DNA from: Balneolaceae bacterium
GTDB taxonomy: Bacteria; Bacteroidota; Rhodothermia; Balneolales; Balneolaceae
DNA: 64,000 nt
NCBI GenBank assembly: GCA_006969905.1
Contig: CP030887.1
Span: forward strand, 620,001 to 684,000
Direction of reading: 5' to 3'
The position numbers were made by a program, and so were the translations under genes. Position 1 is the stretch's first letter, and each line of letters begins with the position of its first letter. This document shows, in pieces, positions 8,283 through 17,513 of the stretch. The notes beneath the pieces were generated by a model that ran no database searches, had not been told where the DNA came from, and worked only from the letters and a program-made list of their open reading frames with translations.

Positions 8283-9653
8283 ATGAAATCTATTCGTTTC
8301 TTTTCCATCATTGCTGTTTCTTTGTTTTTTACCACAGCTATTAATGCGCAGGACCTGAACCCGGAGGTTTTGCATACAATTGGCATAGCCGCTTCACCGG
8401 AACGTCTTCAGTCTGATATACAAACCCTGGCAGATTTCGGAACCAGGCACACTTTGTCCGATACTGTTTCAGACACACGCGGAATTGGGGCAGCCCGCAG
8501 ATGGATTAAGGCTGAATTTGAGCGAATTTCGGCAGAATGCGGAGGTTGTTTAGAGGTATTTTATGTTTCGGATGTGATTGAAGGACAGCGGCGAATTCCC
8601 CAGCCGACCAATGTAGTGAATGTGGTAGCCATACAACGGGGAACCGTTGATCCCAATCGTTTTGTAATGATGAGCGGTGATATCGATTCCCGTGTCAGTG
8701 ATGTTTTGGATAGTACCTCCGATTCACCCGGTGCAAACGATAACGCTTCCGGTATGGCAGGGGCTATTGAAGCTGCCCGCATACTTACCAAATACAAATT
8801 TCCTAGTTCTATTATGTATGTTGGTTTATCAGGTGAAGAGCAGGGATTATTTGGAGGGCAAATCCTGGCAAAATATGCCAACGAAAAAGGCTGGAGAATA
8901 AAGGCTGTTTTGAACAACGATATGATCGGCAATGTGAAAGGAATCAATGGGGTAATTGATAACACTAGCGCACGTGTGTTCTCAGAAGGCACCCGTTATG
9001 TAGAAACGGAAAGAGAAGCACGGATACGCAGGTTTACAGGGGGTGAAGTGGATTCCCCTTCCCGTAATATTGCACGTTATGTAGATAAAATGGCAGATAT
9101 GTACATCCCCAACCTGGACGTGATGATGATTTACCGCCTGGACCGGTTTGGGCGTGGAGGGCACCATCGGCCTTTTAATGAAGCAGGTATTCCCGGTGTT
9201 CGCATTATGGAAACCAACGAGAATTACATCATGCAGCACCAGGATTTACGAACCGAAGATGGCATCAAGTATGGAGACACCATTGATGGCGTTGATTTTG
9301 ATTATGCCGCCAAACTAACCGGTTTAAATATGGTGGTTATGGCCGGGATGGCCGCCGCCCCAAATCCCCCGGTTAATGTACAAATTCAAGGTGCCGTACA
9401 ACCCAGTACTACGTTAAAGTGGGATGCATTAAACACAGAACAAAATCCACAACTGGCGGGTTATAAGATTTACTGGAGACTCACCGACTCCAACCAGTGG
9501 GAAAAAAGTGTATTCGTCTCTGCTGATGTGACTGAGCATACCCTTGAAAACGTCGTGATTGACAATTACTACTTCGGGGTGGCTTCAGTTTCCAAAACAG
9601 GCTTCGAAAGCCCCGTGGTATTCCCCGGCCCGGCAGGTAGTTTCGGGGAGTGA
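8283..9653 (+). CDS. Secreted M28 family metallopeptidase
   Basis: 456 residues: signal peptide (cleavage near INAQ), M28 zinc aminopeptidase-like domain to about residue 360, then a fibronectin type III-like module (about 360-456, PPVNVQIQGAVQPSTTLKW). Motifs seen are PGANDNASG (bridging Asp), SGEEQGLFG (catalytic Glu pair), LNNDMIG (Asp ligand) and GRGGHHRPF (His ligand). The first ligand motif, usually HxD, reads GDIDSR, so the usual His is Asp. Likely exported to degrade peptides; the substrate is unknown. Downstream is non-coding sequence with a hairpin repeat. Confidence 0.88.
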   Translation: MKSIRFFSIIAVSLFFTTAINAQDLNPEVLHTIGIAASPERLQSDIQTLADFGTRHTLSDTVSDTRGIGAARRWIKAEFERISAECGGCLEVFYVSDVIEGQRRIPQPTNVVNVVAIQRGTVDPNRFVMMSGDIDSRVSDVLDSTSDSPGANDNASGMAGAIEAARILTKYKFPSSIMYVGLSGEEQGLFGGQILAKYANEKGWRIKAVLNNDMIGNVKGINGVIDNTSARVFSEGTRYVETEREARIRRFTGGEVDSPSRNIARYVDKMADMYIPNLDVMMIYRLDRFGRGGHHRPFNEAGIPGVRIMETNENYIMQHQDLRTEDGIKYGDTIDGVDFDYAAKLTGLNMVVMAGMAAAPNPPVNVQIQGAVQPSTTLKWDALNTEQNPQLAGYKIYWRLTDSNQWEKSVFVSADVTEHTLENVVIDNYYFGVASVSKTGFESPVVFPGPAGSFGE

Positions 9654-9687
9654 GAAATTTTAATTCTGCTTTCTCCATTTTACTGTC

Positions 9688-9727
9688 ATCCTGAACAAGG
9701 CGAGCCAAGTGAGCTGCGATTCAGGAT
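9688..9727. repeat. Intergenic hairpin, REP-like
   Basis: Perfect 8-bp inverted repeat ATCCTGAA (9688-9695) and TTCAGGAT (9720-9727) enclosing 24 bases, between the M28 peptidase and the toxin gene. The TGTCATCCTGAA...TTCAGGATCT pattern is typical of dispersed intergenic repeats in this group. There is no U-run, so it is not a clear terminator. Confidence 0.5.
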
Positions 9728-9831
9728 CTGTGAGATTCAATAACTTTTGATAGTCTTTGTCATACAGAACCTCTTTTTGATTCCCCATATATTAGTCTAA
9801 GCTTGATCAGAATGTTTGCCAATTCCTTCAC

Positions 9832-10122
9832 CTAATATGGAGTTTCAGGTAGGTTTTGACTGGTATGCCAGATAGTAAGCATATCAACCCTATTGGATTT
9901 GAGTTCATATACCAAACGATAATTTCCATGAATGAGCTCCTTAATCTCCGGACGACTGAATTCAGGAACCATTCTGCCGCTTTCTGGTTGCACGCTCAGC
10001 TGTTCACAATGCTCAAAAACACCCTCAGCCCATTTTATAGCTGTCGGAATATGATCCAAAGCAATATAATCTGTACACTCTTCAACCCGTGTAAGAAAGC
10101 GGTCTGTTAAAATCACTTCCAC
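9832..10122 (-). CDS. RelE/ParE family toxin
   Basis: 96 residues matching the ParE/RelE superfamily: an N-terminal helical hairpin (LTDRFLTRVEECTDYIALD), then beta strands with SGRMVPEF and LIHGNYRLVYEL, the conserved Arg-containing strand pair near the C-terminus, and VDMLTIWHTSQNLP. ParE-type toxins act on gyrase and RelE-type toxins cleave mRNA on the ribosome; the sequence does not settle which. It overlaps the upstream antitoxin gene by 10 bases on the minus strand, the usual antitoxin-first operon order. Confidence 0.85.
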   Translation of the reverse strand: MEVILTDRFLTRVEECTDYIALDHIPTAIKWAEGVFEHCEQLSVQPESGRMVPEFSRPEIKELIHGNYRLVYELKSNRVDMLTIWHTSQNLPETPY

Positions 10123-10397
10123 TTGGAAAGGTGCTCTTCAATTCTTTTCCTGCCCTCATCCAGAGTAAATGTATTGCCCTGTTCTACCTGTTGTTTGGCT
10201 TCGAGTAAATCCTCCAGCATTTCCATTTTTTTTGCAATGCGTTCATATTCAGAAACATCCAGCAAAACAGCAGCACTTCGTCCATTCTGTGTTAATACAA
10301 TAGGTTGTTTTTCTTTTTTTAAACGCTTCACAAAATCAGCCGACTTCTTCCTAAACTCAGAAAGTGGTTCAATATCCTTCGAAAGTGAAATATTCAT
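10113..10397 (-). CDS. Phd/YefM family antitoxin
   Basis: 94 residues. The N-terminal half has the Phd/YefM DNA-binding pattern: SLSKDIEPLSEFRKKSADFV, then PIVLTQNGRSAAVLLDVSEYE. The C-terminal half (from MEMLEDLLEAKQQVEQG) is charged and probably disordered until it wraps the toxin. It neutralises the ParE/RelE-like protein encoded immediately downstream and probably represses its own promoter. The ATG start at 10397 is clear. Confidence 0.87.
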   Translation of the reverse strand: MNISLSKDIEPLSEFRKKSADFVKRLKKEKQPIVLTQNGRSAAVLLDVSEYERIAKKMEMLEDLLEAKQQVEQGNTFTLDEGRKRIEEHLSKWK

Positions 10398-10400
10398 AAG

Positions 10401-10427
10401 AGTACAAATAAAGTTTTTTAAAGTACT
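10401..10427. promoter_or_regulatory. Candidate toxin-antitoxin operator
   Basis: AGTAC (10401-10405) and the palindrome AGTACT (10422-10427) are spaced 21 bases start to start, two helical turns, directly upstream of the antitoxin ATG. Phd-type antitoxins commonly bind such repeated short palindromes to autoregulate. This is inference from position and symmetry. Confidence 0.3.
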
Positions 10428-10561
10428 AAAAATATACCGAATGAAAATTTTGAAACCAAAGGGTGGGCGATTGAGTTGCTTTTCGACAGACAGGATAGAG
10501 GATCTAGAACTAGCTCTAAGTGCGTTTGATTTCCAATTGAAACTCTTCTAAATAAATGAAC

Positions 10562-10891
10562 TTATTGGATTAAAAATGATTCAGATTCATTTAAAATCTC
10601 TTCAATATGCTTATGATTCTTATGCACAAAACTCGTTAAAAATATACTGAAGCCAATTGGAATAATTGAGTACCAAAAAGAACCAGAAGGATCAATAAAA
10701 AGTCTTACCACACCAAGCACAATCATAAACGAGCACAGTGTTAAAACAAATCGATAAAATCTTTTGTTACGTTTTCTTACTGAATCAATCACTGGATGAA
10801 CTTCACCATCTTGGAGAAGTTGCTTCTCATTGTATTTCAAAGTTCTCTTAAGACTTAATAACTTTTCTACTGCTTTTTGATTGTTATCCAT
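10562..10891 (-). CDS. Small membrane protein, unknown
   Basis: 109 residues. A charged N-terminal helix (VEKLLSLKRTLKYNEKQLLQDG) precedes two membrane segments (about 47-66, FVLTLCSFMIVLGVVRLFI, and 73-90, WYSIIPIGFSIFLTSFV) and a short acidic tail. No family is recognised. It sits between the toxin-antitoxin pair and another small membrane protein on the same strand, in a locally AT-rich, accessory-looking stretch. Confidence 0.6.
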   Translation of the reverse strand: MDNNQKAVEKLLSLKRTLKYNEKQLLQDGEVHPVIDSVRKRNKRFYRFVLTLCSFMIVLGVVRLFIDPSGSFWYSIIPIGFSIFLTSFVHKNHKHIEEILNESESFLIQ

Positions 10892-10994
10892 TTTTGAAAG
10901 TACATCTAACGACCCGGTTTTAAATGGAGAGCCTGAAGATTAAAATTAAAGACTCAAACATGTTGGAGTTCGTTTGAATATTTTTTAGGTAATG

Positions 10995-11330
10995 TTAAAA
11001 CCATGACCAAGATATTTCAATTAGTTTTAGCAAATTTGGCTCAACTGGTAACATTATCAAATTGATAAATAGAAAAATTGATAAGAAAGCAACACCATTT
11101 AGAACTAATCCTGTCTTCGAATCATCTAGTTCTTCAAGATTTACCATTGAATAAATGAAAGCTACTAGACTGAAAATAAATATTGGGATTGTGATAAAAG
11201 CAAGAATCACTCCAAAACCCCAAGTACCTCCACCAGTTGTTATAATCTTGACATTCAATGGAGTGATCAAAATGATATTCCAAAGAATTTGAGCAACTGT
11301 TAAGAGTAATGTGATTTTCTTTATCGGCAT
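10995..11330 (-). CDS. Small membrane protein with three predicted segments, unknown
   Basis: 111 residues, mostly hydrophobic: segments near 5-25, 38-65 (WGFGVILAFITIPIFIFSL) and 80-100 (LVLNGVAFLSIFLFINLIM). No motif is recognised. It is on the same strand as the small membrane protein downstream, with about 100 bases between them. Coding status is supported by an uninterrupted frame and a membrane-protein pattern only. Confidence 0.55.
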   Translation of the reverse strand: MPIKKITLLLTVAQILWNIILITPLNVKIITTGGGTWGFGVILAFITIPIFIFSLVAFIYSMVNLEELDDSKTGLVLNGVAFLSIFLFINLIMLPVEPNLLKLIEISWSWF

Positions 11331-11389
11331 TGAATGCTACCTATCATTTCATTCTCTAAAAAATAAATCTCTGAATAAAATCCAATAAA

Positions 11390-12985
11390 TCAGGTTTTTA
11401 CCTCTTGCTTTTCCTTCACTCTTTCAATCCGGATGGTTTTCCCGGTTACTTCTTTAAGGAGGTATGACTTCCTCATCGCTCCCCATATCTCCAGGTGGGG
11501 TTCTCCATCCGTTTGGATATTTAAAACCAGTTCCTTTTCCAGGTTCTCAATCGTAAGCTCTTTCACGTTCTGGTAGTGGCTTCGGTCCAGTCCATCCGCA
11601 ACCCGTAAAATTCCGGACAGCTTTTTGATCCGTTTTTTTACCGGACCACTTAGCTTCCAGTATTCCGCATGTCTCTTTTTGGGAGTTGAGCGCCGGTGGT
11701 AGCGGGCAACATGAGCCATAACCTGGATCTCATCTTCCTTAAACCCCTTCAACTCTGCATTGCGAATAATATACAGCGCGTGTTTATGATGGGCTGAATG
11801 AGCTATGTAATAGCCTATATCGTGCAGGTAAGAAGCATATTCCAAAAGCTCCCGGTCATTTTCGGTTAAAGCTAATTCATCTTTTAGTGCATCGAAAAGA
11901 GTAAGGGCCATTGCAGCAACGTGGCGCGAATGTGCTTCATGCCACTGGCATTTCCGTAGCAACTCAAATACACTTCTTTTGCGCGGATCGGCAAATTCAC
12001 CTGACCACGGCATACCGATCATGTCCTTTTTCAGGTACCGGATGATAATCCCTTCACGCAGTGCCTGGGTAGAAATCTTAACCCTGGCTATGTTAAATTT
12101 CCGAAGCAGTACATTTACCAACACCACACCGGTATTTATAAAATCAATGCGTTTTACATCCAGCCCTTTCACCTTTACGCGTTGCTTTCTGTTCAGGTGA
12201 ATAAATGAGTCATAAAACTTGAAGTAGTCTTTAGCACTATATTCGAGCTCATTCAGGGTAACATCAATCGATAAACCTTTTCGAGCAGCGATCATCAATG
12301 CAATATTTTGCATGGTTCCCGAAGACCCGATAATAGTATCTGTACCATTTTTCGCCAATGCATTCGTAACGGTCTCAAGTTGATCCTCATAATAGGCCTC
12401 CAGTTTCTGAATATCTTCAGGCGTGATGGGATCGGATGGCTTCATGATTTCCGTCATCCTGGAAACCCCGATCTTTCTGCTTGCCAGGTGGTCAAATTCC
12501 GATGCATTACCGAGAATAAATTCTACACTCCCCCCGCCAATATCTACCATTAACACCGGATCTGTTCCCAGTTTTACTCCGTGTTGAATTGCGTATCCGA
12601 TTAATTCGGCTTCTACATATCCGGGAATCGCATTAATCTTGATTCCCACTTTATCAATACTTTTCTGGATAAACTCTCCGCCATTTTCCGCTTCCCGTAT
12701 AGCACTGGTTGCATAAGCCAGTATTTTTTCTACCTCATAGCTATCGCACAACACTTTGATATTTTTGAGCGCTTCCAGTCCTCTTGAAAAAGCCGCCTCA
12801 GTAAGTCGCTTTCCAAGCCCCCCTTTAGCCAGCTGCACCATTTCTTTAAGTTCATCCACCTGACGGAAACTCCCGTCGGAGTAGATATCAACGATGATGG
12901 AATGAAAGGAGTTGGTTCCCAGGTCGATAGCGGCAATTCGTTTAATGGGAACAATTTGTGAATTAGAAGTGCTATTAATAATCAC
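11390..12985 (-). CDS. Ppx/GppA exopolyphosphatase family with HD domain
   Basis: 531 residues. The N-terminal actin-like Ppx/GppA fold (about 15-310) has the phosphate loops AAIDLGTNSFHSII and VDIGGGSVEF. The C-terminal part (about 330-520) is an HD-type domain, with RHVAAMALTLF, YLHDIGYYIAHSAHH and related His/Asp ligands. Family members hydrolyse inorganic polyphosphate and/or pppGpp; which applies here cannot be read from sequence. It is divergent from yheT, with about 65 bases between start codons, so promoters probably share that region. Confidence 0.9.
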   Translation of the reverse strand: MIINSTSNSQIVPIKRIAAIDLGTNSFHSIIVDIYSDGSFRQVDELKEMVQLAKGGLGKRLTEAAFSRGLEALKNIKVLCDSYEVEKILAYATSAIREAENGGEFIQKSIDKVGIKINAIPGYVEAELIGYAIQHGVKLGTDPVLMVDIGGGSVEFILGNASEFDHLASRKIGVSRMTEIMKPSDPITPEDIQKLEAYYEDQLETVTNALAKNGTDTIIGSSGTMQNIALMIAARKGLSIDVTLNELEYSAKDYFKFYDSFIHLNRKQRVKVKGLDVKRIDFINTGVVLVNVLLRKFNIARVKISTQALREGIIIRYLKKDMIGMPWSGEFADPRKRSVFELLRKCQWHEAHSRHVAAMALTLFDALKDELALTENDRELLEYASYLHDIGYYIAHSAHHKHALYIIRNAELKGFKEDEIQVMAHVARYHRRSTPKKRHAEYWKLSGPVKKRIKKLSGILRVADGLDRSHYQNVKELTIENLEKELVLNIQTDGEPHLEIWGAMRKSYLLKEVTGKTIRIERVKEKQEVKT

Positions 12986-13050
12986 AGAGTTTCATTTTTT
13001 TGTTTTGATAGAAGCATATATAAAACCTCAGAGTTTCGCTAATTTAGGGT

Positions 13051-13998
13051 ATGAATAAACAGGAAGCTATCATCAATTTTGAGAAGTTTACCCCTCCGTG
13101 GTGGGCAAAAGGAGTACACATCCAAACTGTGGCCGCTTCATTTAGTAATGTTGCCCCCATAAATTGCGAACGCGTTAAAATTGAAACCCCCGATGATGAT
13201 TTCCTGGAACTGGACGTACTCGATTTACAAAACAACCGCCCAGTTATTGCGCTCTTTCATGGTCTGGAGGGTTCTTCAGAACGGCACTATATCCGCAATC
13301 TAATGAGTGATTTGCAGGAAGCCGGCTTCTCTTCGGTCGCATTAAACTTCAGAGGTTGCGGAAGCAGGCTGAATCGCCAGAAGCGAATGTATCATTCCGG
13401 GGAAACCAGGGACTATGCGACTCTTTTTTCATGGATAGAAACCCAATTCCCGAAAAGAGCGATTTTTGCTGTCGGCTTTTCTTTGGGGGGCAATGCCCTT
13501 GTTAAATCGCTGGGTGAGAAAAAAGAAAATCATCCTGTGCAAAGAGCCGTAGCGGTCAGCCCGCCTTACGACCTGGCAAAAGGGTCAGCTAAAATGGACC
13601 AGGGTTTTAACAGGGTTTACCAAAAACGGTTTATGAAAACTTTAGTTGAAAAAGCAGATCAAAAAAGAAAAAAATACCCGGACATCCCGGAGTTTACCGG
13701 AAGTTCGGTATACGACTTTGATGACCAGATTACCGCACCTCTTCATGGCTTTAAAGATGCTGATGACTATTACACTCAATGTTCATCCGGTCAGTTTTAT
13801 AAGCATGTTCGGAGGCCTTTATTGATTATCCACAGCAAAGATGATTCACTCTGTCCCCTTGAATACGCACCGCATGAAACCCTTGAAAAAAGCCCGTATA
13901 TACAAACTCTTTTTACAAAAGCAGGCGGGCATGTTGGTTTTATCAGTTCCCCAAAAGGTTGGTTAAACCGAACCATTATTAAGTGGCTAAATGCCTGA
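13051..13998 (+). CDS. yheT: YheT family alpha/beta-hydrolase
   Basis: 315 residues of the YheT/ABHD1-3-like hydrolase family. The opening FTPPWWAKGVHIQTVAASF is family-typical. The oxyanion region is LFHGLEGSSERHYIRNL, the nucleophile Ser is in VGFSLGGN, the acid in HSKDDSLCP and the His in GGHVGF. It is probably a cytosolic esterase or lipase; the natural substrate is unknown. It is followed 51 bases later by ypdA on the same strand and is divergent from the Ppx gene. Confidence 0.88.
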   Translation: MNKQEAIINFEKFTPPWWAKGVHIQTVAASFSNVAPINCERVKIETPDDDFLELDVLDLQNNRPVIALFHGLEGSSERHYIRNLMSDLQEAGFSSVALNFRGCGSRLNRQKRMYHSGETRDYATLFSWIETQFPKRAIFAVGFSLGGNALVKSLGEKKENHPVQRAVAVSPPYDLAKGSAKMDQGFNRVYQKRFMKTLVEKADQKRKKYPDIPEFTGSSVYDFDDQITAPLHGFKDADDYYTQCSSGQFYKHVRRPLLIIHSKDDSLCPLEYAPHETLEKSPYIQTLFTKAGGHVGFISSPKGWLNRTIIKWLNA

Positions 13999-14049
13999 AA
14001 CGATTCGTATCTTTATGTGTTCATCAAGTTTATTTAAAGAATAATATCT

Positions 14050-15009
14050 ATGGTAATTATTATTGGTGCCGGACCTATTGGCCTTGCTACAGGAATTCAA
14101 CTTAAAAGAAGAAATATTCCCTTCCGGATTATTGAAAAGGGGTGCCTGGTAAACTCTCTTTTTAATTATCCAACCAATATGACTTTTTTTTCAACTTCGG
14201 ATCGTTTGGAGATCGGGGATGTGCCTTTCATATCACACGGAGCTAAACCTACCCGCAGTGAAGCGCTGGAGTATTACCGAAGAGTATCTGAGAGCTTTGA
14301 GCTGCCCATTAACTTGTATGAAACGGTGTTGTCGGTTGAGGGTGAAGACGGAGATTTCAGCATTAAAACAGACAAGGATGAATACAGAGCTTCGAAAATC
14401 GTGGTTGCCACGGGTTTTTACGGTTCTGCAAACATGATGAATGTACCCGGTGAAGACCTGGCCAAAGTGAAGCATTATTATGATGAACCTCATCCCTATG
14501 CCTGGCAAAAAGTGTTAGTAGTAGGTGGAGGAAACTCAGCTGTGGATGCTGCCCTGGAATGCTACAGGGCGAATGCTGAAGTAACTATGGCCATACGATA
14601 TGAAGGCATTAAGCCTTCTGTAAAATATTGGGTAAAACCAGATATCGAAAACCGGATTAAGAATGAAGAAGTCCAGGCTTACTTTAATTCTACTATCAAA
14701 GAGATTACCGAACATACTGTGGTTCTGAATACCCCTGAAGGAGAGGTTACCATCGAGAATGATTTTGTACTGGCCATGACCGGCTATCATCCCAATTATG
14801 ATTTAATGGAAAAACTGGGAATTGAGCTTACGGAGGATGAAAAGTGTATGCCTGTTTATGAAGAGAACAGCCTGGAAACCAAACGAGCCGGCATGTATGT
14901 AGCAGGCGTGGTTTGCGGGGGAATGGATACCAGCCGGTTGTTTATCGAGAATTCAAGAGTACATGCAGACCAGATAGCTGAGCATATTGAAAAGAGATTG
15001 AAGAAGTAA
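14050..15009 (+). CDS. ypdA: YpdA family FAD-dependent (bacillithiol) disulfide reductase
   Basis: 319 residues with two Rossmann motifs: IIGAGPIGLATG (FAD) at residues 4-15 and VVGGGNSAVDAA (NADPH) near 158. NYPTNMTFFSTSDRLEIG is typical of YpdA. There is no CxxC redox pair as in thioredoxin reductase, consistent with YpdA/Bdr, which reduces bacillithiol disulfide with NADPH. The bshA gene at the right edge of the window supports a bacillithiol role. Assignment to the family is strong; the substrate is inferred. Confidence 0.85.
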   Translation: MVIIIGAGPIGLATGIQLKRRNIPFRIIEKGCLVNSLFNYPTNMTFFSTSDRLEIGDVPFISHGAKPTRSEALEYYRRVSESFELPINLYETVLSVEGEDGDFSIKTDKDEYRASKIVVATGFYGSANMMNVPGEDLAKVKHYYDEPHPYAWQKVLVVGGGNSAVDAALECYRANAEVTMAIRYEGIKPSVKYWVKPDIENRIKNEEVQAYFNSTIKEITEHTVVLNTPEGEVTIENDFVLAMTGYHPNYDLMEKLGIELTEDEKCMPVYEENSLETKRAGMYVAGVVCGGMDTSRLFIENSRVHADQIAEHIEKRLKK

Positions 15010-15128
15010 CTCTCACTAAAGTAAATCCCATTCACGAGCGATAGCGAAGTGATCTCGATAACCGTATCCACAAGACTGCTTCGCTTTGCTCGCAGATGTG
15101 TAATTAGCAAATGAGGGAAATAAAAAAA

Positions 15129-15226
15129 GGGCAAGCGATCTATATCACGTCGCTACAACCAAATTACCGCTGCTGCATTCCTGCCCTGACGGGGTTCTAA
15201 GGGAGCTGACTGTATAGGACTTGCCC
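15129..15226 (-). ncRNA. ffs: Small signal recognition particle RNA (4.5S type)
   Basis: The minus strand from 15226 reads GGGCAAG and ends CTTGCCC at 15129, a perfect 7-bp terminal stem closing about 98 nt. The conserved apical domain IV lies inside: GTCAGGGCAGGAATGCAGC, with the GGAA tetraloop and the Ffh-binding symmetric loop. A run of seven T residues follows (15128-15122 on the minus strand), acting as terminator tail. It pairs with Ffh for co-translational targeting of membrane proteins. The bases around 15030-15100 look like another degraded intergenic repeat; nothing else was seen in this gap. Confidence 0.93.
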
Positions 15227-15311
15227 AGAACCCTAAAGATAAGGATTACCCGTACCCAAACTCAAGCTTTGATAGTTACAAGTTTTAAGACTTGAGTAGC
15301 AACCTTATACC

Positions 15312-17507
15312 TTATTTTGATTTCATAACAAACACACCATCCCAGTCTTTAGTGGGAGGATTTGCTTTCATCATTTTACATCGCTCTCTGAATATAAGAG
15401 ATGGGTTATTGGGATGGATTTCCAAAGGAAGTGATTTCTCAAATGAAGCTATCGCCTGATCCCATTCCTGGTTAAAATAATGGGCTAAACCTTCTTCATA
15501 AAAACCAATACAATCGAATAGATTCTGATCAGCGGCAGACCTTAAATCAGCAACTTCAAATACTTTCACGGGTTTAGTTCTTCCTTTCACCACTATATTA
15601 TCCAGCAAACGAAATACACAATCATCTCCGTATTTTTCTGCATCTAGTTTGGTTGATTCTGTAACCATTGTATATACTCCAAATGCTTTAGCTCCACTTT
15701 CGCACCGGGCTGCAAGATTTACGTTATCTCCCATCATGGTGTAGTTAAAGCGCCGGTTTGAACCCATATTCCCCGTAACCATTTCCCCGGTATTCATACC
15801 CATCCTGTTTTTCATGCCTGCAACAATATCCGGCCAGCCGTCTTTCTGCCATTTTTCCCTGAGCCTGATTAATTCTTTCTGCATTAGCTGAGATGCCATA
15901 CATGCTCTGAGTGCATGGTCTTCCATTGGTAGGGGGGCACCGAAAAAGGCGACAATGGCATCACCGATATATTTATCCAGTGTACCACCTTTTTCAGTAA
16001 GGATATTGGTCATGGCTGTTAAATACTCATTAATCAGTTGAACCAACTGTTTGGCTTCCAGCTGCTCTGAAAAGGTCGAAAAGGACTCGATATCACTGAA
16101 AAAAGCTGTCATGTACGTTTCATCTCCGCCAAGCTGCGGATCTGTTCCGGACTCCACCATCTGATCAACTAACTGGGGAGAAACGTAAGAAGAAAACATT
16201 CCTTTAATCCTTCTTTTCTCTTTTTCCTCAACAAAATACTCGTAGCCTACCGAGCTTAACTGGCCTATTACCGTCACCAGGATGATGGAGGTGAGATTAA
16301 GAATTACTTTGCCGGAAAGAAACATCTGGATAACCAACCAGGTGTAAAGCCCTGCAATAACAAACATTGCAAAAAAGCCCCATCTTGCCCCCACTTGACG
16401 ATTTACAAATATGATCACAAAACCCAAAACAGCCATCAAAAATAGAATAGATTGGGCACTTTGACGGGACAGGTAATTACCATCTAAGATGGTTTGTATA
16501 GCGTGGGCATGAATTTCAAAACCCGGCCGGGGTAAGCGCTCCTTTTCTCCCTGGCTGTTTATTTCTACTTTTGGCAAAGGAGTATCATAAAAATCCCGAA
16601 GTACCGGCATGGTCGCCCCGATAATCACAATCTTATCTTTAAAAACATCTTCATACAATAAGCCTGAAGCAAACTCCGGATCATCGAATGCATTTACATC
16701 AAAGCCAGCCTCACTCTCCATGCGGGTTGTATATGAAGGATCATCGATAACCTGATCGACCCCAAATTGCGGAAACAGGCCCTCCTCACCATAGTAATTA
16801 ATGATGAAGGAGTTAACAGCATCCTTAGGGATCTGGTAATCACCCAATTGAAAATGAGATTTCTCGAACTGCCCTACTTCATCTACAGAATCTCTGTCAA
16901 TTTCATTGTAAATGATGAGGGCTTCCAAACCCAACTTGTAAAAAGAGGCATCATTTTGCTTCTTGCCAAACGAATAGGTTCTGATAGAACCATCCAGATC
17001 CGGGTTTACATCAACAAGACCAACAGGATTAGGATTGTTTTCCATGAGAATACGCTGAGGAAAAATCCGCTCTTCCAGTGTAATGGAACCCGATTCCTGT
17101 TTTTGAAAATCCCCTGCTAAAATTACATTTCCATACTTCCTTAAAGCATTTGCAAACAGTGTATCATTTCTCAAATCATATTGATCCGGTTGATCAAAAA
17201 TCACATCGAATACAATTACTTTAGCCCCGGCTTTGTTCAGGTTTTCAATCAGCTTTGCATATACACTGGTTGGCCAGGGATATTTTTGAGGGATCTCGTA
17301 ATCTGCTTCTTCACTAATTGCAACCAACACAATTGGAGATTCTTCAATGGAAAGCGGGCCCCTCAGCTCAAACAGGTAATCCCTGAAATCAAGCTCAACA
17401 GACCGGATAGTCGGAATATTAGAAAGAAATGTGGTGAGAAGAAAAACCAGCCCCCAAATAAGCAGGTAAATCCATAATGCCTTTCTTCGGGTGGTTTTTG
17501 GTTTCAT
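15312..17507 (-). CDS. CHASE2-domain class III adenylate/guanylate cyclase
   Basis: 731 residues. TM1 (about 12-30) is followed by a periplasmic CHASE2 sensor (about 35-330), three membrane segments (about 345-425), a class III cyclase domain (about 450-625) and a helical tail. Catalytic features are intact: AFFSDIESFS (first metal Asp), LDKYIGDAIVAFFG (adenine-selecting Lys and second Asp) and GDNVNLAARCE (transition-state Asn/Arg). It should make cAMP on an extracytoplasmic signal; nucleotide choice is inferred from the Lys. It is the last gene of a four-gene minus-strand operon, starting 6 bases after the barrel gene. Confidence 0.92.
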   Translation of the reverse strand: MKPKTTRRKALWIYLLIWGLVFLLTTFLSNIPTIRSVELDFRDYLFELRGPLSIEESPIVLVAISEEADYEIPQKYPWPTSVYAKLIENLNKAGAKVIVFDVIFDQPDQYDLRNDTLFANALRKYGNVILAGDFQKQESGSITLEERIFPQRILMENNPNPVGLVDVNPDLDGSIRTYSFGKKQNDASFYKLGLEALIIYNEIDRDSVDEVGQFEKSHFQLGDYQIPKDAVNSFIINYYGEEGLFPQFGVDQVIDDPSYTTRMESEAGFDVNAFDDPEFASGLLYEDVFKDKIVIIGATMPVLRDFYDTPLPKVEINSQGEKERLPRPGFEIHAHAIQTILDGNYLSRQSAQSILFLMAVLGFVIIFVNRQVGARWGFFAMFVIAGLYTWLVIQMFLSGKVILNLTSIILVTVIGQLSSVGYEYFVEEKEKRRIKGMFSSYVSPQLVDQMVESGTDPQLGGDETYMTAFFSDIESFSTFSEQLEAKQLVQLINEYLTAMTNILTEKGGTLDKYIGDAIVAFFGAPLPMEDHALRACMASQLMQKELIRLREKWQKDGWPDIVAGMKNRMGMNTGEMVTGNMGSNRRFNYTMMGDNVNLAARCESGAKAFGVYTMVTESTKLDAEKYGDDCVFRLLDNIVVKGRTKPVKVFEVADLRSAADQNLFDCIGFYEEGLAHYFNQEWDQAIASFEKSLPLEIHPNNPSLIFRERCKMMKANPPTKDWDGVFVMKSK

Positions 17508-17513
17508 TCCTTT

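Noticed and set aside
8561..8992. Minus-strand ORF of 143 codons
   Set aside because: Antisense shadow inside the M28 peptidase gene.
10123..10551. Plus-strand ORF of 142 codons
   Set aside because: Antisense to the Phd antitoxin, Ser/Phe/Leu-rich as expected for a shadow frame.
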